Shown here in pieces: positions 28,025-39,565 of a stretch of 64,000 bases of DNA. The translations under genes and the position numbers were made by a program. Below the pieces are notes generated by a model, which had not been told where the DNA came from, searched no databases, and saw nothing but the letters and a program-made list of their open reading frames with translations. Every line of letters starts with the position of its first letter. Position 1 is the stretch's first letter. Origin of the DNA: Parapristionchus giblindavisi (lineage: Eukaryota; Nematoda; Chromadorea; Rhabditida; Diplogasteridae); assembly GCA_943737045.1 (NCBI GenBank), contig CALSFV010000015.1:866501-930500 (forward strand), given 5' to 3'.

Positions 28025-31000
28025 ATGAACGATAATATTCCATCCACATCTACCACTGAATTTTTGGGCGAAAATCAAAACTACACTGACGAGGTATGAT
28101 TTTTTATCTTTGATCTTTGATCTTTGATCTTTGAACTTTATTGTTTATGCCCAATCCTCGTGAGCATGTCAGATACAAGACAATAAATAATCTTAGTGTT
28201 TGAGAAAGAGAATAGAAAAAGTGTTGATCAACGAGATATCCTCAAAGATGTGACGTTTACACTGTTGATGACTTGAATCATTTACCAACAGATAAATCCA
28301 TGACAAATTCATCAATTATTTATCATAATTTATAATATTTTATTCACATCAATTAATATTACTTTGATAATTGTGAGTAACATGAAGTAATGATGATTAA
28401 ATCACCCACGCAAGGGAAGTGATTTGAAAGTAGCGAGTAACAGTTGCTTTTTCTCTCTGCTTTTAAAACATTTGAGGGGTTATCATGGTTAAATTTTCCT
28501 AAAAAATGCGTTGAATCAATCAAATTATCATCAATTACAGTATATCTTGGATGCTCCCTACATTCGTATATTCGGAATGATCATAATGGCGTTATACGTC
28601 ATGACTTTCGCCATAGGAATACCAGCCAATCTCTATGTACTAGTTCGTATGAGGCAGTTATCAAGGTATGAGTCGAGACATATCGGTGCTAACCAGCACA
28701 AGTCCATTCAGTTCGGACAATGAACGATATCGGAACGGTACAGGGATTGCATTGTGTTCAATGGCTGCGGCTGATCTCTGTTCGATTCTGTTGATATGTG
28801 CGCAGAACATCCATCAAGTTAGTCACATTCAAAAGTTCAGAAAAGAAAAGAAAATCAGCGAAAACTCTCTCGTTTTGCACACTCTCTCGCCTCTTTTCCT
28901 TTCTTTTCTTTTCGCTATATTCGAACATCACATTTTCAAAATGTAATGAATTGTTTTTTTTTTCGTAAAGACATGCTTACAAAATATTATCAAATTCTTC
29001 TAACGAATGTACTTAAACAAACTTGAATAATATGATAAGTAACCAATAAATATTGATCTTTAAGATGACCTACAGTGGGGGCCTAGACACGGAGTCGTCA
29101 ACATCAATAACTGCGCATGTTATGTGCAAAGTGGGTTCATTTTATTCATATAAAAAATAAATACTCTCTTGAGTGCATTCCTAATAATAGGGTCTATAAA
29201 AAGAATGAAGACATACTAAATTTGTTTTTGAGCGGACGTAAATATCTTTTAATTCTTAATTTATCGAACTCAATTCATAGCTTATTGAAATCAAATTTAA
29301 ATCTCTCCAAAATATCGCCGAGTAGAACTTTTAGAGTCTTGGTGTTTCTTTCACTATTGTACAGAATATTTCTTATATTCATACCATTACAAATATTTTT
29401 TTGGTTTAATCACTGGTTGGTAATAATTGATTCTTAAAAGAAAAGATGAATATTTACTTTCATCTGAATAGTCCTCACAATCAATTCTCAGAAATGTTAT
29501 TTCGGTCAGTTAGGGTGTAGTGAAAATCTAAACGAGTGAATGGAAAAATAAGCTGTTAGAGTCCTTTTGTGATGAAGTCAATTCACTTCTTGAAAGATCA
29601 AAGAACAATTTCAATAATATTTCGCGGATGATCTTTGTGATGATGATGAAATTGAAAAAAAAAACAATGAAAGATATCTCGGGCAAATCCAGGAAAACAT
29701 GTTTCAAATACCGCATATCAAAATAATAAAAAATATTTTCGAAATTTTGTGACACGAATAAACTTTTCAAAGCATTTTATGTATTTCATCGTTTTCGAAA
29801 TATTTGTTTACGCCGGTTATTCGTTTCAAACTAACCTGGGGTGTTCCCGTAATCACAGATTAAAGATCAGAATGTATCATCCCTTTCCAAACTCACAATT
29901 CCCTTCACATCTACAATAGTCTGGCCTAAATTCTTATTATTCTAATGTCAATTAATTACAGGGAATGCTCTTCCTCACTCATACCGTAACCGGCATCTCA
30001 ATATGGTCGTGGCTACTGCTTTCGTCATTACGGTACCTATCTATCGGTCAAATGGTGGTGTATGTACCGTACTTTCAGATATCTCGCCATATGTCATCCA
30101 CTGTATCATCTTCGACTGTGGAGGATGCCATATAGAGCATTGGCTTTCATCATAGTAAGTCATTTTTGTGTGTATGGTGTATGTGCAAATTGGGAAAAGT
30201 CGTTCTTGGTAGTGTTTCCATTGACTTCCTTCCGTGGTGTGTTCCATTAGTAAACATCGCTTCCGATGAGTTATTCATGTTAGCAGAGGGGGACATGCGT
30301 GAAGCTTTAACGCCTTGAGCGATCAGTGGGTTAGGATGACGAAGGTTGAAAAGGGAGAGGGAGAGTGAGAGAGAGGGAGAGGGAGATTGATAAAAAGGAG
30401 TGGGAGAAAAGGGAGAGGGAGAAAATGGAGAGGGAGAGAGAGAGAGTTAGAGGGAGAGGGAGAGGAAGACGGAGAGGGAGAAAGAGAGGGAGAGGGAGAA
30501 AAAGGAGAGGGAGAAAAGGGAGATGGAGAGGGAGGATTTCAAGTGATTCTACGAATGATAGCAAGAGCATCAACAAGATTAAGTGCAAGAGAGAATATGC
30601 AAGTGAAAACTAAAAATACGAATGATTTATAAGTTCCAACAGATATAGAAGATAGGGATGAGCCTTAAAGGGACATCCGAACTAATTTGAAAATATAAAA
30701 TCTGGCAACATTCTCTCGTAGACACAGAAAGCGAGAGAGTATTGCCAGAGAGTTTCAAATTGGGGTGATCCTTGAAAGGTACATATTACAGGCAATGTCG
30801 GCTCTTCTCAATACATGGTTGCTCGTATCCGTTGAGAGTTCCCCAGGTGGATGTGTACAGGTATATTATTTTATTATTTTATTATTTTATTATTTTATTA
30901 TTTTATTATTTTATTATTTTATTATTTTATTATTTTATTATTTTATTATTTTATTATTTTATTATTTTAAATATAAAATAATTAACTGTTTTAAAAAGTA

Positions 31001-32784
31001 CACCTAGAGCTGACTTGAAACTCTCCTCCCTGTCAATGCTCTCCGATTTTCTCTGACTACGAGAGAGTGTCGCCAGAGCGGAGAATCAAATTTGCTCGGG
31101 CGTGCATTTAAACATGCATATGCGATAATGCTTTTCATTGTATTTTCACCGAGCATTTTGATCTTTTTTATTATCATCTCAGTTTTTTTTTAAATTTTTG
31201 AAATTTCAGATTCAACTTCTTCGTAATTCTCTCACAGCTAATCGAATATTTCATTTCGTAGAAGCAATTTGGTCATTTTGTATTCCATTTGTTGTTATAA
31301 TTGTAATGGACGGTTCTGTCGTTCTCAAATCGACGTAAGTTTCGCAAAATTTAAAAAAATAAATAATTTAAAAATAATTTGTTCCAGAAGATTTCCGAAG
31401 ATTCGTCGAAAGGGCGCTAGACGGAAGTCAGCATTGGAAGAAGTTATCAAACTGACTCGATCTAGCTCTGATAGATTAAAGGTTAAAATAGTTTCATATT
31501 ATACTCCCTCCCTATAAACTTCAATAAATATTATACTCCCTTATCCCCTTTATTATTCATGTTTTAACTGATGGATAAACAAATAATAAATAAATAAATA
31601 AACTCCGATGGAAAGATTATTTATCAATTAATTATTTATCGTTCCGCATTTGAAATTACGGTTAATTTTTCTGTTAAATGTATTGCATAAGGAAATATAA
31701 ATTAAAAAAATAAAAATAAATTTAAAATCTAATAAATTGAATAATTTAAGCGTCGTCATCAGAAAGCCCTATTCAAATGGTTAGCAGTAGCTCTCATTTG
31801 TGTTCTACTCAATACCCCCGAGAATATGTATCGATTGGTAAGATCTACAGTAATCAGCCATTTATTGATTGATTTATTCTAGATAACTCTTTTTGGTTTC
31901 GGATTCGATTCTCTCGATGAACCTCTTCACATTATTGGACGAATGATTACACAGGTTCTCTACTTCAGGTGTGTAATCTCTGTCACTTGACATGTCATTT
32001 CATTCTGTCTGTCATTTAACAGTATGACATTGTCATTTCGATCTGTCATTTCAGTCAATTTGCCTTTAATGCTATATATCTGTCAATATTCGTGTATGAC
32101 AAGAGTTGTAAGAAGAGAGGAGGACATCCAGAGACAAGTCTGATCTATTCATATCATCATGGTACACACATTTTCATTTTGACATTGTCATTTTGACATT
32201 TTCATTTTGACATTGTCATTTCTACATTTTCTTTTGACATTGTCATTATGACTTATTAAGCTAATAATAAATATAATGTACAATTAAAAGTTGCACAGTA
32301 ATATTACAATGTGGAAAAATTATTAGTATAGTAAGTAGTGTGCTTCATGGTGCTTCGGTTGCTACGTCTAGATACATTTTCATTTTGAAATTAAGAAATA
32401 TAATTCAAATAATACTCGATAAATTCTAGTTCGATCCCGTCCGGATGTGAATTCTTCATTGATTCGAGATGATTCTCCATTCATCCATCTCCCTCTGACA
32501 TCTCCTTCCTCATTATCCAATTCCATCCCTCCTCATCGCATTCCCATCTCAATATCTTCATCCTCACCGACTAGGACCATCTCACCCCTGAGAAACAACA
32601 ACAATAACTCGTTGACAGGTAAATTTATTGATCGATAAAATCAATCGATAATCAATTCGATTAAGGTTCTCTGTCACTGCCAACCACTCCACGAAAACCG
32701 ATGGTACCGAAGGTGTTCCCGAAAGAGACAAAAGCTCTTAGTCCTTGTGACATCGTCACCTCCGTAACCACCCCCATATTCTAA
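28025..32784 (+). CDS. Rhodopsin-like (class A) G-protein-coupled receptor, probably peptide type
   Basis: Seven-helix receptor. The ATG at 28025 follows TTTCTAG directly, a likely trans-splice acceptor. Exons: 28025 to about 28093 (extracellular tail with N-glycosylation site NYT); about 28551-28664 (TM1 RIFGMIIMALYVMTFAIGIP); about 28712-28818 (TM2 MAAADLCSILLICA); about 29962-30032 and 30081-30154 (TM3 and intracellular loop 2, SLRYLAICHPLYH, split by a 48-nt intron); about 30794-30860 (TM4/loop 2); about 31210-31334 (TM5 FCIPFVVIIVMDG); about 31388-31480; about 31752-31838 (TM6 LAVALICVLLNTPENMYRL); then TM7 NAIYLSIFVYDKS near 32060; and a Ser/Pro-rich tail ending SVTTPIF before TAA (32782-32784). 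Oddities: the DRY acidic residue is Leu, the usual TM3 cysteine is not seen and NPxxY is not canonical. The ligand is unknown. Confidence 0.82.
30350..30540. repeat. Purine repeat (GGGAGA)n, intronic
   Basis: About 180 bp of GAGAGGGAGA-type text in a GPCR intron; makes spurious Arg/Glu-rich frames. Similar tracts: 34477-34610, 37850-37955, 38105-38330, 38815-38965, 39125-39210 and 40135-40325. Confidence 0.9.
30664..30777. mobile_element. TTAA foldback MITE, AGGCACACC family
   Basis: TTAAAGGGACATCCGAAC at the left, GGGGTGATCCTTGAAAG at the right, with inverted CTCTCTCG arms. GPCR intron. Confidence 0.7.
30860..30970. repeat. Octamer repeat (ATTATTTT)n
   Basis: About 13 units of ATTATTTT immediately after the donor of the GPCR exon ending GGCVQ. 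Confidence 0.95.
30990..31113. mobile_element. TTAA foldback MITE, AGGCACACC family
   Basis: TTTTAAAAAGTACACC at the left and GGGCGTGCATTTAAAC at the right; arms AACTCTCCTCCCTGTCAATG and CGCCAGAGCGGAGA. GPCR intron. Confidence 0.7.
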
Positions 32785-32817
32785 TCTATCATATTTGTTC
32801 GTAGTCAATACTGGGTA

Positions 32818-34410
32818 TAATATATCACGCGTGTCACTGAAGAATCGAGTAAAATCTGGGGGTGGTTGGCACATTTTTTGACCCCCTCATATTATTGCAT
32901 TTTTCGGTAGCTCATTTGGTGCCTAACAAGGTACCGTCGAGCTTTTTTTCATATCTTCATTTTCAACGTCGACAGACGTCGTCAAACTTTTTGGACGCCA
33001 AAAATTGCCGACTTTGGAGCTCTGTAGCTCTTCAGGATTTAGTTTTGGTATCGAGTCGTCAACAGAAGAATTCCTCGGAATGTGAAGGAGAATGCACCTG
33101 CATCATTGCTAGGTCGACATTTTAGTTAGTATTTTTGTAAATCGTTTTTATTGATTAGTTTTCTTAAAAATATAGAAGCCGAAATTTTACAATAGCTTAT
33201 TCGATAGATCTCGACCAGAGCTTTTCAATGGTATGCTGAACCTATACTTTATTTAAGTGCGCTCGAAAGATATGATCATTTCAAATTTTTTTTGATTGGG
33301 AAATTCGTGTAGTTTCATACACAAACCATACACATTGTTTGGTGAGCTGACCTATCCACCTTCACAACAAGTGACTGGGTAGTGTAGTGGATAAGGTGTC
33401 TGCATTTACTTTTGACTGTCAGGGGTTCGATCCTCATTGCAGCAGATTTCTTTTGCTGATTTTATTTTTGTCGAAATATCTTGCTGTGATTATGAAAATC
33501 AGAAAAGAGAACACCCTTGAACTTATCACTAAGTGAAAACTATAACACGATGAGGAATAGATGAATTGTGCATGAATCGGAGATTAGACGATGACGTCAT
33601 CAAGGAAGAGGGAAAGAATGAGGAGGATAAGGAGATTCTAGGACAATAGGAAGATAACTTCTATAGGATGGTAGTCGAGGAAGAATGTAATGAAATATTC
33701 CTGTGAATTTGAAGTCTCGTTGTTGTCATATTGTAATTTGTCTTAATGGCGATTAATATTCATCGATTGCTTATGATTCGTGATTTGAATTATAGAAATT
33801 AATATTCCAAAGTTATCAAAATAACTTAAATATGTACTAGAACAACAGTTAAACTAATTCAAAAGGGCGAATTGGTCACACGAGGTATAAGAGTGGGTAG
33901 ATCACTGGCTGCGCCGCTCTCCTCTCGTGCGATCGCACTCAATTAAAACCTTGAAATGGTCATAACTTTCGAGCGCACTTAAATAAAGTATAAGTTCAGC
34001 ATACCATTGAAAAGCTCTGGTCGAGATCTATCGATTAAGCTATTGCAAAATTTCGGCTTCTATATTTTTAAGAAAACTAATCAATAAAAACGATTTACAA
34101 AAATACTAATTAAAAAATCGACCTGGCAATGATGCAGGCGTATTCTCCTTGACATTGCGGGAAATTCTTCTGTTGACGACTCGATACCAAAACCAGACCC
34201 CGAAGAGCTATAGAGCTCCAAAGTCGGCCGATTTCGACGTCCAAAAATTTTGACGACGTCTCTCGACGTTGAAAATGAAGATATGCTAAAAAGCTCGACG
34301 GTACCTTGTTAGGGACCATATGGACTACCAAAAAATGAGTTCTGCTCATTTTCGATTTTTTCAATGTGCCACCGTTTATTCGAACCTTACGCGACACGCG
34401 TGATATAGTT
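32818..34410. mobile_element. Long inverted repeat (foldback), arms about 450 bp
   Basis: The left arm (about 32818-33290) and the inverted right arm (about 33950-34410) share TATATCACGCGTGTC outer ends. They also share GTACCGTCGAGCTTTTT, CAACGTCGA, TTTTGGTATCGAGTCGTCAA, the ATAGAAGCCGAAATTTT block and TTTTCAATGGTATGCTGAAC. The loop (33290-33950) carries a tRNA-like block. The element starts about 35 bp after the GPCR stop codon, so it is in or next to the 3' UTR. Both arms are open in a related frame (CIIARS and SSRQQKN in each), with no known domain. Confidence 0.8.
33371..33444 (+). pseudogene. tRNA-like sequence in loop of the foldback
   Basis: A-box-like GTAGTGTAGTGGATAAGG and B-box-like GGGGTTCGATCCTC are present, but the acceptor and anticodon arms do not pair well. 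It is followed by GATTTCTTTTGCTGATTTT, the tail also found after the tRNA-Trp and one tRNA-Ala here. Related to the block near 7816. Confidence 0.55.
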
Positions 34411-34480
34411 TGATCTCTTTGAAATCTCCATAAAATCGGGTAGCTTTCGCTTTGCCATGTACATTGCCTTTTTGTTGTAG

Positions 34481-34518
<38 letters not shown>

Positions 34519-34519
34519 A

Positions 34520-34560
<41 letters not shown>

Positions 34561-34561
34561 A

Positions 34562-34598
<37 letters not shown>

Positions 34599-34765
34599 AG
34601 AGGGAGAGATATAGGACCGTGATGTCATATCAGCATGTATTTGTATTCCTTTCGTAATCTCTTCATTCCCCTAAAGTTAACCATTATTGGAATAAAACGT
34701 GTAGCTCTTCTATTGTATTCAGCTTGATAAAGATTCAACACTCAACAGACCGCAAATTATCTTAG

Positions 34766-35008
34766 ATAATATAGCACGCTGTAAACTAAAAATGTTGCAC
34801 CAGGTGCATGGCAATTTTCTGTCCACTTTTTTTCACTTTTTCTGCTTCTTGTTCTCGTTTACCGGTCTGTTTATGTCACTTGCATTGCCACAAAGTGACA
34901 TAAACAGACCGGTAAACGAGAACAAGAAGCAGAAAAAGTGAAAAAAAGTGGACAGAAAATTGCCATGCACCTGGTGCAAAATATTTAGTTTACAGCGTGC
35001 TATATTAT
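34766..35008. repeat. Near-perfect 243-bp palindrome
   Basis: Arms of about 115 bp run from ATAATATAGCACGCTGTAAA at the left to TTTACAGCGTGCTATATTAT at the right, with a loop of about 12 nt around 34887. By eye there are only a few mismatches, near the TGTTGCACC/GGTGCAAAATATT step. No coding capacity. CTCTCTC-rich segments related to the element at 12822-13195 follow at 35020-35160 and 35370-35535. Confidence 0.85.
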
Positions 35009-35720
35009 GTTGTCTAACTGGAATATCATAGAAAGAGGAGATCTTACTCCTAACTCTCTCAAAAGACCCGGTAGACAATTCGCAGTCGCTCGAGATAGTA
35101 AAGGGGACGGAGTAAGCTAGATAAGTTACCTCGCATATGGGAGAGTGTGTCGTCAGTGCGTCAGTGTATCACAACAAAATTATTCGTTCACAAGCAAATG
35201 AATTCGGAATACTTGAATAAATTTGCTTTCTGTAAGTACAAAAATCAGTACATTTATAGTAGAAAGATATTGTTCCTGTGTTTTCATTATGTTATGCGAG
35301 CCTATTCTTTGTACCAAATACAAGTTCAGGAATACAATTTAATTTGATCAATCGGTGAATTCAATCCTCTCTTCGAATTCTCTCAAAAAGACAGCTGGGA
35401 TAATACTCTCTCGCTCGAGATAGTAACGGGGACTGGAGTTAGCTAAATGAGTTGTCGCCCACATCAGAGAACGTTTCTCTAATTGCATAATCTTAGATAA
35501 CCTACAGCTCAAAGATGAGAGAGTTTGTCGAGCAGCAGAGATGATCTTCGTCTGATATATCCTTTGAGATGAATCACTTTACTTTGCTATAACAGGAATA
35601 AAAATAAAACAACTGGTTCGATCGAGAATGTGACAAAAGTACACACAATTTTGTTCGTCCAATATGGACTTAGAAAAATGATTTACACCGTAGATGGAAA
35701 AAAATGAGAAGATAGTGATT

Positions 35721-35838
35721 TAAAGGGACACCCCAAGCTAATTTGTAACTCTCCGCTCTGCCCACACTCTCTCGCTTTCTTTGTCTACGAGAGAGCATTG
35801 CCAATGCGGACAGTTTCAAATTGGTTTTCAAATTATGC
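35721..35838. mobile_element. TTAA foldback MITE, AGGCACACC family
   Basis: TTTAAAGGGACACCCCAAGC left end with CTCTCCGCTCTGCCCACACT and inverted AGCATTGCCAATGCGGACAG arms; the right end is degenerate. Intergenic. Confidence 0.75.
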
Positions 35839-36789
35839 CACAGTTACGAACATAAAAATTAATTCAAGTATTTAATAAAAATTAATTTCATTTACTCCCG
35901 AATATTCGATGATGGAAAAAAACAACGAAAATTTGGTTTTAAAAAAATCAATTCTCTTTTCACTTTCTTTACTCTTTCTTTTCAGAAAATTAAATCAACA
36001 TTGCAAAACATATTGTTGCAGCTCTAATTCATATCACACTACTCCAATTACAACGAGAATAATAAAAATAATAAGAATAATAAGGGAGTAAACATAGAGA
36101 ATACTAGAATATTGTCATCTCTAATAGAGTTATTGCTTCCATATTGAACGGCGGCGATTCCACGTTTTCGTTTGTTCTCTTTTCTCTCCATAAATCTATA
36201 ATCAAATGTGTTTTATGGAATGAACTCATCTGTATTCAGTTACAATCTGTAGTCTGACACTCTTTATCATGGGTACAGTGATACTGCAATTCAGTACTTG
36301 AAATTGGTGCATAAAGTCAGGGCAGCTTGAACTTTGTATTCTCCGGTCACTAATTTTGCATTTAAACACATTTAGCAAGAGTTGACGCTTATGTTCATGG
36401 GAAAAAAGCTCTTCTTACTTCCGATAGTCCCAGACCTTTGATATTGATCTTCTTATGCGCATCTTCCGATTGCACAATTTTTGAGACCAAAAATCTCTTC
36501 ACTTCAAAAACCTTTTTTAGTTATTTCACAATAAATGGATTTTGTTATGGTTTGAGCTAGCATTGTCACTGTTGTGACTACCTTTTCGACATGTGCTTCT
36601 TCATCATTCATTCTATGATAAAATGAGATATTTATAGTAGCCATCCGTATTATCTCTCCATAGCCATAGCCAACGTCTCTCTGAATTCCTCTCATTCTGC
36701 AATGATCTACTTTTTGATCCCAGGACTACAATGTCTTTTATAAAAGGTAAAAAAAGGCAAAGGTACAACCCGTTATTCAAGACACACGA

Positions 36790-36840
36790 AGTCCTGCGGG
36801 TGATCACTGCTAGGCCAGTGATCACACGCAGGACTTCTTC
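36790..36840. other. Short perfect-stem hairpin
   Basis: AAGTCCTGCG plus GTGATCACTG at the left pairs with CAGTGATCAC and CGCAGGACTT at the right. This gives about 20 bp of stem with one bulge and a loop of about 6 nt. Isolated in intergenic DNA; no copy seen elsewhere in the window. Confidence 0.5.
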
Positions 36841-37849
36841 TCGCATGATGCCTTTATAGATACTTGTATTATTATATTATATAATCGTACCAACATCCTA
36901 TCATTCCTCACTATCATCTACTATCGCTCATATGTCCATTTTCATAGATCGTAAACCATTTCGTTTCTCCTTATTCCTCTCAATGATTATCATCGTTTAA
37001 AACATCTAGGACACTGACCACTACAGATAAGATTCCTTTTTAATCTTTTTATACGATCAATCAATCATCTGCCTTTGTGGCCCATAGACTGATAAGGGAA
37101 TTATGAATACTTTATAACCACGTGATAGGCTTCTCCTCAGAATTCTTCAAATTTTACAATGATCTACTTTTTGGTCCAAAGACTCCGATATTATTAGTAC
37201 TTGAATTATATTGATTTTATAATGATCAACGTTTTGATCTCCATACTACAATCTCACTTGTACTTGTTCGATCATCGGGAGAGTTTTTTTCTGTAAGAAA
37301 AACGAACTCTTTGAGAACATTTACAGATCAACCAATACTGTTGTATGCAATTGATACTTTTGATCAGGTTGAGATAGAACTTTCTAGATTTATAGTTCCG
37401 TTCCACCGAAATAGTAACGGTTTCACATATCATGCAACAATTTTATATGGGTGTGGTACAGGGAACGCGATTCCACAAAAGGTATCCGAACTGAAAATTG
37501 TTTAAAAAAAGTTAATTTTAAGTGTGTCGTCGCCCATGTATCATTGCAATCGTTATAAAACATTTTACGTGTACTTCTCATCCTTTTATTGCCATAATAA
37601 TAATAATAATTTCTCTTTCGATGAGATAAAGAATATAATAAAAATTGCAATTATAATCTACAGTATCCTCTAGTCTCCTCATTATTCTCCGATTGTCCAT
37701 CATATTCCCTTTACAGTGTCTACTATCACCACATATATCACCGTCTGTCCATTCATTTCCGCTCAAAACAACCGCTAACATTGTCTCACTTCCACAAATA
37801 TACTACACTAAATTCACTCCATCTACATAAGCATAACAATCGCCCTCTA

Positions 37850-38848
37850 CCTTTATCTCTCTACTTCTCCCTCTCCCTCTCCCTCTCCCTCTACCTCTCC
37901 CTCTCCCTCTCCCTCTCCCTCTCCCTCTCCCTCTCCCTCTACCTCTACCTCTCTAATCCTCCCTAGAGCGATTAATGAGTGATATATATTCGTCATAGTT
38001 GAATCGTATTATCTGATTTGTCGATGGATTCCATATATAAAAGCGGTTCCTCGTTCATTTCTTTGATAGTCCATTCCATTGAGAACACTCTATTATAGTT
38101 ACCGTTCATATAATCGTTCTATCCTCCCTCTACCTCTCTACCTCTACCTCTCCTTCTCTCCCTCTCCCTTCCCATATCTCTCCCTATCCCTCTGCCTCGT
38201 TTCAGTAATTCGCTAATCGTCGGAATAGACTGTTTAGTGATATTTCACCCCTCCCTTTGCCTCTCTCTCTCTCCCTTTATCTCTCCCTCTCCCCCTCCCT
38301 CTCCCTCTCCCTCTACCCCTCCCTCTCCCCTGATCATTGTCTCTATCAATCTACAACAGTATCATCTCCTCCATTCAGCCAGTTCTTTTCTCTGTTACCT
38401 TTGCTCTCCTTACACTCCTCCCCGTCTATTATCACTTCATTCATCAACAAATATCATCAGTAATCTATCTGTTTGTTTAAACGCAGATTGAACCCCTCAG
38501 GCGATAGAGTGCATCCTAAATACGTATAGTTTCATTTTGACCCTGCACCCGAATTCCTGAATTTTGGATAAGAAAATTACCCATGTTTTGGCCCCACCTG
38601 CATATAAAGATGACTGGATGAAGTATTATTATTCTAGATCAGAATCATCAAGTTGAAAAATCAAATTATCCTATGGAAAATAAAGGAAAACTGAAATATA
38701 AAATAGTTTGAGATATAATTTAAAGACGTTGAAAAGTTATCAAAAGAGTAGAAATGAAGAAAGAACGTACGACTATGAGAGAATGGTAGTTCAATCCTGA
38801 TCTGTTCTGATCTTTCACCCTCTACCTCTGTCTCTCTCCCTATCCCTC

Positions 38849-38892
<44 letters not shown>

Positions 38893-38907
38893 CCTCCCTC
38901 TCCCTCT

Positions 38908-38947
<40 letters not shown>

Positions 38948-39215
38948 TCCCTCTCCCTCTCTAACTCTTTATCAATTCAATAGAACTGTTCACATAGACG
39001 GTCACGCTTCTTTCTCCCTCTCCTTCTTCTTATATCATATCTTTATTGGATATATTCTTTCATAGTTTGACGTCTTCTTTGTTGGCCTACGTGATATCAT
39101 TATTATTTGCGGTAACAATAAGCTTGTCTCCCTCTGGAATCTCTCCCTCTCCCTCTAGAATCTCTCCCTCTCCCTCTGGATTCTCTCCCTCTCCCTCTAC
39201 CTCTCTACCCAAAAC
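37850..39215. repeat. Pyrimidine-rich region with several (CTCCCT)n tracts
   Basis: Tracts at about 37850-37955, 38105-38330, 38815-38965 (partly pure CT) and 39125-39210 on the plus strand, upstream of the HMIT-like gene. They create spurious Ser/Leu/Pro frames. Confidence 0.85.
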
Positions 39216-39334
39216 CCTTTGTCCTCACTCAAACGTCTTTCTAGGCTGATCACCCGTTCAAGTTCCTGGTTTCGAAGCCTTATATTATAAACATCTCCTC
39301 CTCTTATTCCATTCATTCTTCGTTGTAGACAGCA

Positions 39335-39525
39335 ATGGCTGGAGGGGCTGTGGTAAGCTCTTTTTGAAGTTCAACTTTTCATTTTTACGCTTGAATAAAA
39401 CATTATTTTGCATAAAAAATGTAATTTCACCTTTATATGATATTATTTATAATAATATTATAATAATATTAAAATATTAAATTAAAATAAAATAAAATAA
39501 ATATTTTAAATATTATTATTATTAT

Positions 39526-39565
<40 letters not shown>

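Larger units (their letters stand above)
35009..39334. other. Intergenic upstream of the HMIT-like gene
   Basis: No protein gene recognised. It contains two relatives of the CTCTCTC segment of 12822-13195 (35020-35160 and 35370-35535), a TTAA-family MITE (35721-35838), a short hairpin at 36790-36840 and several CTCCCT pyrimidine repeats between 37850 and 39215. The 3' end of this block should hold the transporter promoter. Confidence 0.5.

Noticed and set aside
30331..30632. Arg/Glu-rich and Leu/Pro/Ser-rich overlapping frames on both strands
   Set aside because: Translations of a (GGGAGA)n purine repeat; the same holds for 25147-25446, 37781-38491 and 40108-40332.
34110..34628. Minus-strand 172-codon frame
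   Set aside because: The N-terminal part is a GA/CT repeat translation and the rest is the right arm of the foldback. It has no known domain; only the arm similarity is reported.
36504..37781. Several 60-77 codon frames on both strands
   Set aside because: No splice-consistent extension, no domain, AT-rich composition; treated as chance frames in intergenic DNA.
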